Origin: Solirubrobacterales bacterium
Lineage (GTDB): Bacteria > Actinomycetota > Thermoleophilia > Solirubrobacterales > Solirubrobacteraceae
Direction: 5' to 3'
Assembly (NCBI GenBank): GCA_019240015.1
Contig: JAFAZB010000392.1
Span: 1 to 8,874, forward strand
DNA: 8,874 nucleotides
The position numbers and the translations under genes were made by a program. This document shows positions 1-6,029 of the stretch, in pieces. How positions within the stretch are numbered: position 1 is the first letter of the stretch; every line of letters starts with the position of its first letter. A model generated the notes under the pieces. That model ran no database searches. It worked only from the letters and a program-made list of their open reading frames with translations, and was not told the origin of the DNA.

Positions 1-1107
1 CGTGAACGATTCGATCGCGCTGTTGACCGCGCCGCAGGAGGTGACCGTGGTGACCACGTCGAACAGCGCCGAGCCTGCGATCCCGAAGCGCTGCTCCTTG
101 CCCTCGAGGTTGCCGCCGGTCGAGCCCGCGATCACGTGGGTGTGCAGGCCGGCGGCATGCTGGGCCGGCGAGCCGTGGGCCTCGGCCACGTAGGCGACGC
201 ACGCCGCGCCGAGGAACATCACCATCATCGTCGCGTAGATCGCGTAGCCCTGCCGGCGGTTGCCCGCCATCCGGCCGTACATGAACACCAGCGCCGCCGG
301 AATCACCAGCACCGCCAGCATCTCGACCAGGTTGGTGAAGCCGGTCGGGTTCTCGAACGGGTGCGCCGAGTTCGTGTTGAAGAACCCGCCGCCGTTGGTG
401 CCCAGCAGCTTGATCGCCTCCTGGGAAGCGACCGGACCCATCGCGATCTGGTTCGAGAGCCCCGTCGGACCGCTGGTCACCAGGTAGTGGGAGAAGTTCT
501 GGATCGCGCCCTGGAACACCAGCACCAGCGCCAACACGATCGACAGTGGGGTGAGCACCCACAGCACCGTGCGGACGAGGTCCTGCCAGAAGTTGCCGAG
601 GCTCGCGCCGCTGCGGCCGATGAACCCACGGATCATCGCCACTGCGACCGCGATCCCGACCCCCGCGGAGAGGAAGTTCTGCACCGTCAGCCCGGCCATC
701 TGACTGAAGTAGCTGAGCGTCGTCTCGCCGCCGTAGTACTGCCAGTTGGTGTTCGTCACGAACGACGATGCGGTGTTGAACGTGACGTCCCAGGTGCCAG
801 AGTGAAACTTCTGCGGGTTCAGCCCGGTGAAACCCCACAAGGTCTGCGTGCGGAGGATCAGATACAGCACCAACCAGCCCGCGAGTGAGAAGACGATCAA
901 GCTCCTGGCGTACGCCTTCCAGTCCTGCCCTCGGCGCGGGTCGACCCGGATCAGCTTGTAGAGCAGGCGCTCAGGTGTGCGAAACAGCGGGTCCAGCAGG
1001 GTGCGCTGGCCGGTGTAGACGGCCGCCAGATAGCGTCCCAGGGGGAGCGCCAGGACCGTCAGCGCGGCCGCGAACAGGACGATCGTCAGCCAGCCGAGGA
1101 ACGTCAC
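1..1107 (-). CDS. kdpA: KdpA, potassium-binding and translocating subunit of the Kdp K+-ATPase (C-terminus off the window)
   Basis: KdpA is the channel-like membrane subunit of the KdpFABC pump. It binds K+ from outside, while KdpB hydrolyses ATP. The window holds the first 369 codons; the family is usually about 560 residues, so roughly the last third is missing. Selectivity-filter and family motifs are plain: NTNW near residues 119-122, GTNGGG at 236-241 followed by FFNTNSAHPFENP, and SCGAVNS at 357-363 just before the edge. The start is GTG, the first start codon after the kdpF stop. A strong Shine-Dalgarno (GGAGAGAGG) lies 10 nt upstream, inside the end of kdpF. Only 4 nt separate kdpF and kdpA, so they are surely co-transcribed. 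I see no frameshift or missing filter residue. kdpB and kdpC are expected next, outside the window. Confidence 0.97.
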   Translation of the reverse strand, partial: MTFLGWLTIVLFAAALTVLALPLGRYLAAVYTGQRTLLDPLFRTPERLLYKLIRVDPRRGQDWKAYARSLIVFSLAGWLVLYLILRTQTLWGFTGLNPQKFHSGTWDVTFNTASSFVTNTNWQYYGGETTLSYFSQMAGLTVQNFLSAGVGIAVAVAMIRGFIGRSGASLGNFWQDLVRTVLWVLTPLSIVLALVLVFQGAIQNFSHYLVTSGPTGLSNQIAMGPVASQEAIKLLGTNGGGFFNTNSAHPFENPTGFTNLVEMLAVLVIPAALVFMYGRMAGNRRQGYAIYATMMVMFLGAACVAYVAEAHGSPAQHAAGLHTHVIAGSTGGNLEGKEQRFGIAGSALFDVVTTVTSCGAVNSAIESFT

Positions 1108-1111
1108 GCGC

Positions 1112-1201
1112 CTAGAACCTCTCTCCGCGCAGCAGGGCGTACAGCAGATAGACGCAGACGATCACCGACACCACCAGCCCGAACACGTCGGCGACGCTCA
1201 T
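1112..1201 (-). CDS. kdpF: KdpF, small stabilising subunit of the Kdp K+-ATPase
   Basis: This 29-residue peptide begins MSVADVFGLVVSVIV and ends YALLRGERF. It has one transmembrane helix over about residues 6-24 and the KdpF-type tail (YALL, a short basic or acidic turn, then ERF). KdpF sits in the membrane against KdpA and stabilises the KdpABC complex. It starts with ATG, and its TAG stop lies 4 nt before the kdpA start. Length, tail and position directly before kdpA all fit the family (about 29 residues). It is short enough for automatic gene callers to miss. The Shine-Dalgarno upstream of its ATG is weak (GC-rich GGTCCCCGG), so it may depend on translation of the small reading frame just before it. 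Confidence 0.93.
   Translation of the reverse strand: MSVADVFGLVVSVIVCVYLLYALLRGERF
1118..1126 (-). promoter_or_regulatory. Ribosome binding site of kdpA
   Basis: On the minus strand this reads GGAGAGAGG, 10 nt before the GTG start of kdpA. It lies within the last codons of kdpF, so it fixes the kdpA start and ties translation of the two genes together. It is one of the few clear Shine-Dalgarno sequences in the window. Confidence 0.7.
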
Positions 1202-1223
1202 GGCCGGGGACCGAGCGGCCGCC

Positions 1224-1304
1224 TCACACCCGCTCGACTGCGTCGATCAGCGCGAGCAGCGCAGCGAACACGAGCACGCCGAGCACGATTGCGACGATGT
1301 CCAC
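1224..1304 (-). CDS. Small single-helix membrane peptide preceding kdpF
   Basis: A 26-residue reading frame starts with GTG (VDIVAIVLGVLVFAALLALI) and ends DAVERV. Almost the whole peptide is one hydrophobic helix, closed by an acidic and basic tail resembling the ER end of KdpF. It ends 22 nt before the kdpF ATG on the same strand. I recall similar unnamed single-helix peptides ahead of kdpF in other kdp operons but cannot verify this here. GTG is the only start in the frame: a TGA lies nine codons upstream. A purine-rich GGGAGAGG is 15 nt upstream, longer than ideal. A competing ATG frame (1247-1312) has better spacing but encodes a Cys/Ser-rich 21-mer with no membrane character. A role in pump assembly or as a leader peptide is inference. 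Confidence 0.55.
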   Translation of the reverse strand: MDIVAIVLGVLVFAALLALIDAVERV

Positions 1305-1335
1305 CGCACCATCGTCGGGCCTCTCCCGTCAAGGT

Positions 1336-1372
1336 CGCGTGCAGAACTCGCGCTCGCGCGTACAGATTCTGT
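1336..1372 (-). promoter_or_regulatory. Candidate operator of the kdp operon: 21-bp-spaced direct repeat plus palindrome
   Basis: On the plus strand CGCGTGCAGA (1336-1345) recurs as CGCGTACAGA (1357-1366) with one mismatch. The start-to-start spacing is 21 bp, two helical turns. The second copy runs into a perfect 11-bp palindrome ACAGATTCTGT (1362-1372). OmpR-family regulators such as KdpE bind tandem half-sites on one face of DNA. The site lies 32-68 bp ahead of the first small gene of the kdp operon, where an activator would bind. I could not assign a convincing -10 hexamer. That KdpE binds here is inference. Confidence 0.4.
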
Positions 1373-1375
1373 GAA

Positions 1376-1405
1376 GAGCCGCGCGACTTTGAGCGCCGCC
1401 GGCTC
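1376..1405 (-). terminator. Possible transcription terminator after the DUF2254 gene
   Basis: A 30-nt hairpin with a 6-bp outer stem (GAGCCG pairing with CGGCTC) and a partly paired inner stem lies 9 nt past the DUF2254 stop, read on the minus strand. Only a short T-poor tail follows (TTCACAG), so it would be a weak intrinsic terminator at best. It immediately precedes the candidate kdp operator, and could separate the two transcription units. Confidence 0.3.
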
Positions 1406-1414
1406 CGCGCGCCG

Positions 1415-2782
1415 CTACCCCCCTGGGGCGGGGGGCTCGGTCGCCCGCTGTCGCGCCATCCGCTCCGCGGCGGCGAGCAACTCGTCGTACTCGCGCCTCA
1501 CGTCCGCGCGGTCCGCGGGTTCGGGCACCGACTCCTCGCTCGCCTGGAAGATCATCGCCCCCTGCTCCAGCAGCATCGACCGCTGCCGCTCGCTGGTCGT
1601 GTAGTGGACGATCTTGGTGAGCGCCTCGAGCTGACGGATCATCACCGCGGGCATGCCGCGGCCGGCCTGTCTGATCTTCTCGAACGCGCGCTGCACCAGC
1701 CGCGTGTAGCTGACGTGGGCGGTGATCACGCGCACATAGCCGCGGCTGTCGCGGTGCACACGGAGCGGATGCCAGCGGGTGGTCACCTTGCAGAGGCTCT
1801 CGCCCAGCCAGTCGATGCAGGTCAGCGCGGTGAAGGTGTCGTTGACCGCGGGGGAGAGGGCCCTGATCGCGATCTCCACCAGCTGGTCGACGGCGAATGC
1901 GAGGTCCTGCGCGAGAGTCCGGTTCGGCCCGGTGATGTGAGCCCGCCGCAGCTCCCTGGTCACCGCCGGCGCGGCCTCCGCCGGCCACACGGTGGCGATC
2001 GGATGGCCGCTGACGAGGAAGTGGCCGGGGCGGTGCAGGAGCCTGATCACGGCGCCCCGCTCGGCGGCCAGGCGAACCAGCGTGCGGTGCCTGACGAACT
2101 GCAGGTAGCCGCTCTCCGGCGCCGGGACCGTGCCGCCCCCCTGCTGCATCCGCGCGAGCAGCTCCGGCACCGGGGGACCCGCCTCGAGCCGCACCCTGGT
2201 GGCGCCCGACTCCGCGTCGATCGCCCGCGAGAGATCGCGTGCGATGCTCGCGATCACCTGAGGGAGCTGGATCGAGGTGGCGGTGTGGTGGATGAAGTAG
2301 ATCAGGACGCCCAACGACACAGCGACCAGCGCCACCGCCAGCGTGATCGAGAGGTGGGGCACGAAGTCGCCGTGGCTGCCGGGACCGATCGAGACCAGCA
2401 CCAGCGTCGCGTACACGAACGTGGCCACGAACGTCCCGAGCGTGAACTGGGTGCCGCGGTCGCGGATGAAGTTGCGCAGCATCCGGGGACCGAACTGGGT
2501 CGAGGCCAGCGTCAGGGTCACGATCATGATCGAGAACACCACCCCCACGACCGTGATCACCGCGGCGGCGAGGGTCGTCAGGATCTGGCGGGCCGCGTCG
2601 GCGGTGCCGAAGATCACCCAGCTGGGAAGCGAGAGCGAGCCACGGTATGCGGCGCGATCGAGCGCGTGCGTGATCAGGTACAGCACGAGCGCCGCCAGCA
2701 CCTCGAGCGCCGGCACCAGCCAGAGGTTGGTGCGGAGCGCCTCGCGGCGCCATTCGGAGCGCCAAGCCAGCAAGGACGTCAC
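1415..2782 (-). CDS. DUF2254 family membrane protein
   Basis: This 455-residue protein is recognised as DUF2254, a family of predicted integral membrane proteins of unknown function. Four likely transmembrane helices lie at about residues 20-41, 67-94, 112-132 and 143-165. Family hallmarks are the stretch after helix 2 (TLASTQFGPRMLRNFIRDR) and, in the soluble C-terminal half, ALSPAVNDTFTA followed by CIDWLG. The rest of the C-terminal half is a cytoplasmic-looking helical domain. The start chosen is the GTG before TSLLAW, which puts a basic N-terminus ahead of helix 1. It has no Shine-Dalgarno, and the frame stays open further upstream without a better start. It lies between kdpE and the kdp structural genes on the same strand, 113 bp after kdpE. 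A link to ion homeostasis is suggested by position only. Confidence 0.85.
   Translation of the reverse strand: MTSLLAWRSEWRREALRTNLWLVPALEVLAALVLYLITHALDRAAYRGSLSLPSWVIFGTADAARQILTTLAAAVITVVGVVFSIMIVTLTLASTQFGPRMLRNFIRDRGTQFTLGTFVATFVYATLVLVSIGPGSHGDFVPHLSITLAVALVAVSLGVLIYFIHHTATSIQLPQVIASIARDLSRAIDAESGATRVRLEAGPPVPELLARMQQGGGTVPAPESGYLQFVRHRTLVRLAAERGAVIRLLHRPGHFLVSGHPIATVWPAEAAPAVTRELRRAHITGPNRTLAQDLAFAVDQLVEIAIRALSPAVNDTFTALTCIDWLGESLCKVTTRWHPLRVHRDSRGYVRVITAHVSYTRLVQRAFEKIRQAGRGMPAVMIRQLEALTKIVHYTTSERQRSMLLEQGAMIFQASEESVPEPADRADVRREYDELLAAAERMARQRATEPPAPGG
1418..1435 (-). other. Perfect C6/G6 hairpin at the end of the DUF2254 gene
   Basis: The last codons of the DUF2254 gene (Pro-Pro-Ala-Pro-Gly-Gly) read CCCCCCGCCCCAGGGGGG on the minus strand. 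This is a perfect 6-bp G:C stem with a 6-nt loop directly abutting the TAG stop codon. No U-tract follows. It could protect the mRNA 3' end or be a by-product of proline and glycine codons. Confidence 0.35.
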
Positions 2783-2872
2783 GGGAGTGGGGGCGAGGTC
2801 GAAATGGGTGGGCGCAGGTCGAGGGGTGCCGACCAGACTTCCCGGCTCACCGAACGAGCATCGTAAGGTCCG

Positions 2873-2888
2873 GCCGCCGGCGCGCGGC
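2873..2888 (-). terminator. Short GC hairpin after kdpE, weak terminator candidate
   Basis: On the minus strand GCCGC and GCGGC form a 5-bp stem around a 6-nt loop, 7 nt past the kdpE stop codon. No T-run follows. A TACGAT hexamer further on (2860-2865, minus strand) could be a -10 element for the DUF2254 gene, which would make that gene a separate unit. Both readings are weak. Confidence 0.2.
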
Positions 2889-2895
2889 GCACGTG

Positions 2896-3582
2896 TCAGC
2901 CCGCGAAGCGATAACCGACCCGCGGGTCGGTGCGGATGTAGCGGGGCTCTTCGGCCGGCTCGATCTTGCGACGCAGGTTCGCGATGTGCGCCCGCAGCAC
3001 CTGCGTGTCGTCCCCGTAACCGGGGCCCCATACCGATACGAGCAGCTGGCGGTGGGTCATCAGCCGGCCTCGGTTGCGGACCAGCAGCCGCAGCAGGTCG
3101 AACTCGGTCGGCGTCAGGTGCACCTCCTCGCCGCCGCGCGTCACGGTCCGTGCGGCCAGGTCGACCTCCAGCCCGTCGAGACTGACGACCGCATCCGCGG
3201 GCGCGGGCTCGATCCGGCGTAGGTTCGCCTGCAGTCGCGCCACCAGTTCGCGTGGGCCGAACGGCTTGGTCACATAGTCGTCCGCGCCCGCCGCGAGCGC
3301 CCTGACCTTGGCGTCCTCCTCGCCCACCGCCGAGAGCACGATCACCGGCATCTGGCTCCACTCCCGCAAGCGCCTGCACACCTCCACCCCGTCTCCGTCC
3401 GGGAGCACGAGATCGATGATCGCCGCGTCGGGGCGACTGACCGCGGCGGCGTCGAGCGCCTCCTCCGCGCTGCTGGCGGGCACGGCTTCGAAACCCGCGT
3501 CGCGCAGGATCACCCGCAGCGCCCGCAGGATCTGCTGCTCGTCGTCGCAGACCAGCACGCGTGGCCTGGCCGGGGTGCTCAC
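2896..3582 (-). CDS. kdpE: KdpE-type response regulator (OmpR/PhoB family)
   Basis: This 228-residue, cytoplasmic DNA-binding regulator has the normal length for the family. The receiver domain (about 6-122) has the acidic pair D13-D14, the phospho-acceptor D57 in IIDLVLPDGDG, S84 and K106 in the VTKPF motif. A winged-helix DNA-binding domain (about 130-228) carries LTPTEFDLLRLL and the typical end YIRTDPRVGYRFAG. The receiver and wing sequences look KdpE-like (DGDGVEVCRRLREW, SVWGPGYGDDTQVLRAHI). GTG starts the gene and overlaps the kinase stop in GTGA, so the two are translationally coupled. It probably receives phosphate from the adjacent kinase and activates the kdp operon about 1.6 kb downstream. 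The nearby repeats at 1336-1372 are candidate targets. Confidence 0.93.
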   Translation of the reverse strand: MSTPARPRVLVCDDEQQILRALRVILRDAGFEAVPASSAEEALDAAAVSRPDAAIIDLVLPDGDGVEVCRRLREWSQMPVIVLSAVGEEDAKVRALAAGADDYVTKPFGPRELVARLQANLRRIEPAPADAVVSLDGLEVDLAARTVTRGGEEVHLTPTEFDLLRLLVRNRGRLMTHRQLLVSVWGPGYGDDTQVLRAHIANLRRKIEPAEEPRYIRTDPRVGYRFAG

Positions 3583-5000
3583 GCCCCGACCTTCGCCGCC
3601 GGCGCTTCGGAGATCGGCAGCGAGACGACGAAGCTGGTGCCCTGGCCCGGGAGCGACTCGACCGCGATCGAGCCGCCGTTGGCCTCCACGAATCCCTTGG
3701 CGATCGCGAGCCCCAGTCCGGAACCGCTCCAGCCGCCGGCACCGCGGCTGCGCCCGCGATAGAACGGCTCGAAGATCCGCTCGCGCTCGGCGGGGGGGAT
3801 ACCTGGACCCTGATCGACGACGCGCACCACGACCCGCGGGCCAGCGCGGCGCGCGTGCACGAATACCGGCCGGCCAGCCGAATAGCGCAGCGCGTTCTCG
3901 AGCAGGTTGGCGAACGCCCGCTCGAGCTGGGCGGCGTCGGCTCTGAGATCGGGTACGTCGTCATCGATCGTCAAGCGGACCGGTGCCTGGCGGTCATCGA
4001 GCCCCTCCCGCGCCGCCGTCACCAGATCCTCGATCGAGACCCAATCCGAGCGCGGGTCGGCGCCGCCCGACTGGAGCTTCGAGAGATCGAGCAACTTGTC
4101 GACCAGCGCGGCCAGCCGCGCCCCTTCGTCGACGACGGCCGCGCTCAGCTCGGCGCGTTCCTGGTCGGTCAGTGACCCGGCGCCCAGCGCGTGGCCGGCG
4201 GCGACGATCGCCGTCAACGGCGTGCGAAGGTCGTGGGACACCGCTCGCAGCAGCGCGGTCTTGATGTCGTCGCTCCGGCGCAGGGCGGCCGTCTCGACCG
4301 CGTCGGCCTGCAACGCGTCGCGGCGTTGAGCGATCGCCACCAGCGCGCCGAGCGCCGGGACGACTTGACCGCGCAGCCGCTGCGCGGTCTCCGGCGGTAG
4401 CCGGGCGGGCACCAGCAGCGTGCCGATCTGCTCGCCGTCGGCGTCCCGCAGCTCCAGCGCGAGCCGGCGGTCCTCGCCTCGGACAGCCCCCAGCTCGATC
4501 GCCGCCGAGGGCAGCCCCAGCGCCTGGGCGATCCGGCGCGCGGTTGCGCCCAGTGCCTCGCTGGTGTCGGCACCGGAGAGCAGCTCTCGCGCCAGTGCTG
4601 CCGCCAGGTCCGCTTCTCCGCGGCGGCGCTCGGCCTCCACCGCGCGCGCGCGGGCGAGCTCTGCGATCGTGCTCGCTACCACGGCCACGATCGTGAACGC
4701 GGCGAGCGCAACCCAGTTGCGGCTGTCGGCGATCGTGAAGCGGCCGACGGGCGGGATGTGGAAGAAGTTCAGCGCGGCGGCGCTGAGCAATGAAGTGCCC
4801 AGGCCCAGGCCAAGCCCCCAGTAGGTGGACACCAGCAGCACCGCCGGGAGGTACACGACGCTCAGCGAGACCACCGGAGCGATTCGCTCCAGCGGGTAGA
4901 TCGCGAGCGTGGCGGCGGTGACCGCGGCGATCCCGACCGCCGCGCCAACCGTCGGGCTCGGCCGGGTCCCTCGCAGAGTCCCGGAGCCGGTCAACTTCAC
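3579..5000 (-). CDS. kdpD: KdpD-type sensor histidine kinase lacking the N-terminal KdpD/USP domains
   Basis: This 473-residue membrane kinase is about half the length of classical KdpD (near 900). It starts directly with a DUF4118-like membrane block of four helices (about residues 18-112, including PLERIAPVVSLSVVYLPAVL and the turn NFFHIPPVGRF). A GAF-like linker (about 128-226) follows. The HisKA box has H256 in VSHDLRTPLTAI, and the ATPase domain has N369 in LLENALRYS, DQGPGIP at 396-402, an F-box (RIFEPFYRG) and GSGLGLAIAKG at 426-436. The catalytic parts look intact. The Walker-type KdpD domain and USP domain, which carry cytoplasmic sensing in other bacteria, are absent. The GTG start overlaps the stop of the NodB-like gene in GTGA, so the short form is probably native rather than a broken gene. 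Its stop overlaps kdpE. A partner supplying the missing domains may lie elsewhere. Confidence 0.9.
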   Translation of the reverse strand: MKLTGSGTLRGTRPSPTVGAAVGIAAVTAATLAIYPLERIAPVVSLSVVYLPAVLLVSTYWGLGLGLGTSLLSAAALNFFHIPPVGRFTIADSRNWVALAAFTIVAVVASTIAELARARAVEAERRRGEADLAAALARELLSGADTSEALGATARRIAQALGLPSAAIELGAVRGEDRRLALELRDADGEQIGTLLVPARLPPETAQRLRGQVVPALGALVAIAQRRDALQADAVETAALRRSDDIKTALLRAVSHDLRTPLTAIVAAGHALGAGSLTDQERAELSAAVVDEGARLAALVDKLLDLSKLQSGGADPRSDWVSIEDLVTAAREGLDDRQAPVRLTIDDDVPDLRADAAQLERAFANLLENALRYSAGRPVFVHARRAGPRVVVRVVDQGPGIPPAERERIFEPFYRGRSRGAGGWSGSGLGLAIAKGFVEANGGSIAVESLPGQGTSFVVSLPISEAPAAKVGA

Positions 5001-6001
5001 GCCGTGCCGGCCCCTCCGTATGAGCCCGGCGGTGGGTTGGCCGCACGGGCCGAGGCGATCTGCGCGAGCAGCGCGGCCGGGCTGGTCCCCCCCAGCACGC
5101 GCAGGCGGGGCAGTCGGTATGGATCCTCGCCGCGGCTGGCCCATCCCGGGATCACGGTGGTCGAGCCGACGAATCCCGCGGCCCGCACCTCGTCGACGAC
5201 GGTCGCGTCGTAGTGACCGGAGGGGTAGCAGAACCAGTTCACGGGAACGCCGTAGCGTCGCTGCAGGATCTGGCGCGCGGTCGCCACCTGGTAGCGCAGC
5301 TCGGTCGCACCCAGCTTGATCAGGTCGGCGTGGCTGATGCCCTGGGTGTCGAGCTCCCAGCCGGCGTCGATCAGCCCCCGCACCTGGGCTGAGGTCAAGC
5401 CCCCCTGCGACGGGGGCAGGCCGGTCAGCTGGATGTTCTCATCGGCGACCCAGCCCAGGCGTTGCAGCACCGGCAGCGCGTTCACGTACTGCGAGCGATA
5501 GCCATTGTCGAACGTGAGCACGATCGGCTTGCCCGGCCCGAGCGGCACGCCGCGCGTCCAGTACGCCTCGAGCTGGTCGAGCGTCACCGGGTGCCAGCCC
5601 GCCGCCTTCAGCGCATTCATCTGCGTGGCGAACTCCTCGGGGACGACGTACAGCCCGGGAAAGGGGGCACCCGGCGGCGGCGCCGCGATCACGTGGTACA
5701 TCAGCACCGGGACCGAGAGGTCGCCCGGCCTGCCGGTCGCGACACCCCGTACGGTGCCGGCGCCGTGGCGATGGTGTACCTGGGGCGCTGAGGCGTGCCC
5801 GGCGCCGTTCTGGCGGGCGGCGCTCGCCTGGCCAGCTGCCGGTCTGGGCGAGTTCCCGCCGGACGACGCGATCGCGATCACCGCCACGGCCACCACCAGC
5901 ACCGACACCGCGGCGAGCACGGCCCGTCTGCGGCGCGCGCGGAGCGCCCGCTCACGGACACGAGCCGCGCGGCGAGCCTGCAAGTAGTCGTAATCGGGCA
6001 C
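4997..6001 (-). CDS. Membrane-anchored NodB/polysaccharide-deacetylase-like protein with altered metal site
   Basis: This protein has 334 residues. An Arg-rich cytoplasmic N-terminus (10-26) precedes one transmembrane helix (about 27-45), then a loose linker rich in Ala, Gly and His (48-94) and an extracellular NodB-type domain (about 95-320). Motifs are VPVLMYH, VLTFDNGY (D165-N166), TQGISHADL (Q220, H224), FCYPSGHYD (257-265) and PYRLPRLRV. In active members the first is TFDDGY and the second HTxxH. Here one metal-binding Asp is Asn and the first His is Gln, so ordinary zinc-dependent deacetylation is doubtful. I recall TFDNGY relatives in Solirubrobacterales, so the change may be a family trait. 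GTG at 5999-6001 is chosen because a -10 element lies 7 nt ahead; a longer frame would run into the divergent gene. It overlaps the kinase gene in GTGA. Confidence 0.85.
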   Translation of the reverse strand: MPDYDYLQARRAARVRERALRARRRRAVLAAVSVLVVAVAVIAIASSGGNSPRPAAGQASAARQNGAGHASAPQVHHRHGAGTVRGVATGRPGDLSVPVLMYHVIAAPPPGAPFPGLYVVPEEFATQMNALKAAGWHPVTLDQLEAYWTRGVPLGPGKPIVLTFDNGYRSQYVNALPVLQRLGWVADENIQLTGLPPSQGGLTSAQVRGLIDAGWELDTQGISHADLIKLGATELRYQVATARQILQRRYGVPVNWFCYPSGHYDATVVDEVRAAGFVGSTTVIPGWASRGEDPYRLPRLRVLGGTSPAALLAQIASARAANPPPGSYGGAGTA

Positions 6002-6008
6002 TGTGACG

Positions 6009-6014
6009 AGCGTA
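6009..6014 (-). promoter_or_regulatory. -10 element for the NodB-like/kdpD/kdpE unit
   Basis: The minus strand reads TACGCT, fitting TANNNT, and ends 7 nt before the GTG start of the NodB-like gene. Transcription would begin at or within 1-2 nt of the start codon, giving a leaderless mRNA. This agrees with the lack of a Shine-Dalgarno. No clear -35 hexamer is visible; it would lie inside the opposing gene. Confidence 0.45.
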
Positions 6015-6020
6015 TAGATT
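6015..6020 (+). promoter_or_regulatory. -10 element for the hydrolase-dehydrogenase gene
   Basis: The plus strand reads TAGATT, fitting TANNNT, 9 nt before the GTG start. It directly abuts the opposite-strand element at 6009-6014, sharing the central TATA. The expected transcript start is about 2 nt ahead of the start codon, so this mRNA would also be practically leaderless. No ribosome binding site is present (CGCGGCG precedes GTG). Confidence 0.45.
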
Positions 6021-6029
6021 GCCGCGGCG

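Noticed and set aside
136..888. 250-codon plus-strand open frame opposite kdpA
   Set aside because: Shadow of kdpA; composition dominated by Arg, His, Glu and no recognisable motif.
1247..1312. 21-codon ATG frame ahead of kdpF with well-placed purine-rich sequence
   Set aside because: Better spaced from GGGAGAGG than the 26-codon frame, but its product is Cys/Ser-rich and featureless; the overlapping hydrophobic frame is more protein-like.
1305..1414. c-di-AMP (ydaO-type) riboswitch ahead of kdp
   Set aside because: The 110-nt gap is too short and shows none of the conserved core elements I would expect; only repeats and a hairpin are visible.
1329..2765. 478-codon minus-strand frame overlapping the DUF2254 gene in another frame
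   Set aside because: Arg/Ala/Gly-rich frame-shifted reading of the same DNA; the DUF2254 frame has membrane helices and family motifs.
1289..2866. 525-codon plus-strand open frame opposite the DUF2254 gene
   Set aside because: Arg/His/Asp/Gly-rich with no domain; an antisense shadow of a clear DUF2254 coding frame in GC-rich DNA.
5001..5144. Longer N-terminus for the KdpD-type kinase
   Set aside because: It would overlap the NodB-like gene by about 140 bp with Arg/Gly/Pro-rich sequence; the GTG in the GTGA overlap is the natural start.
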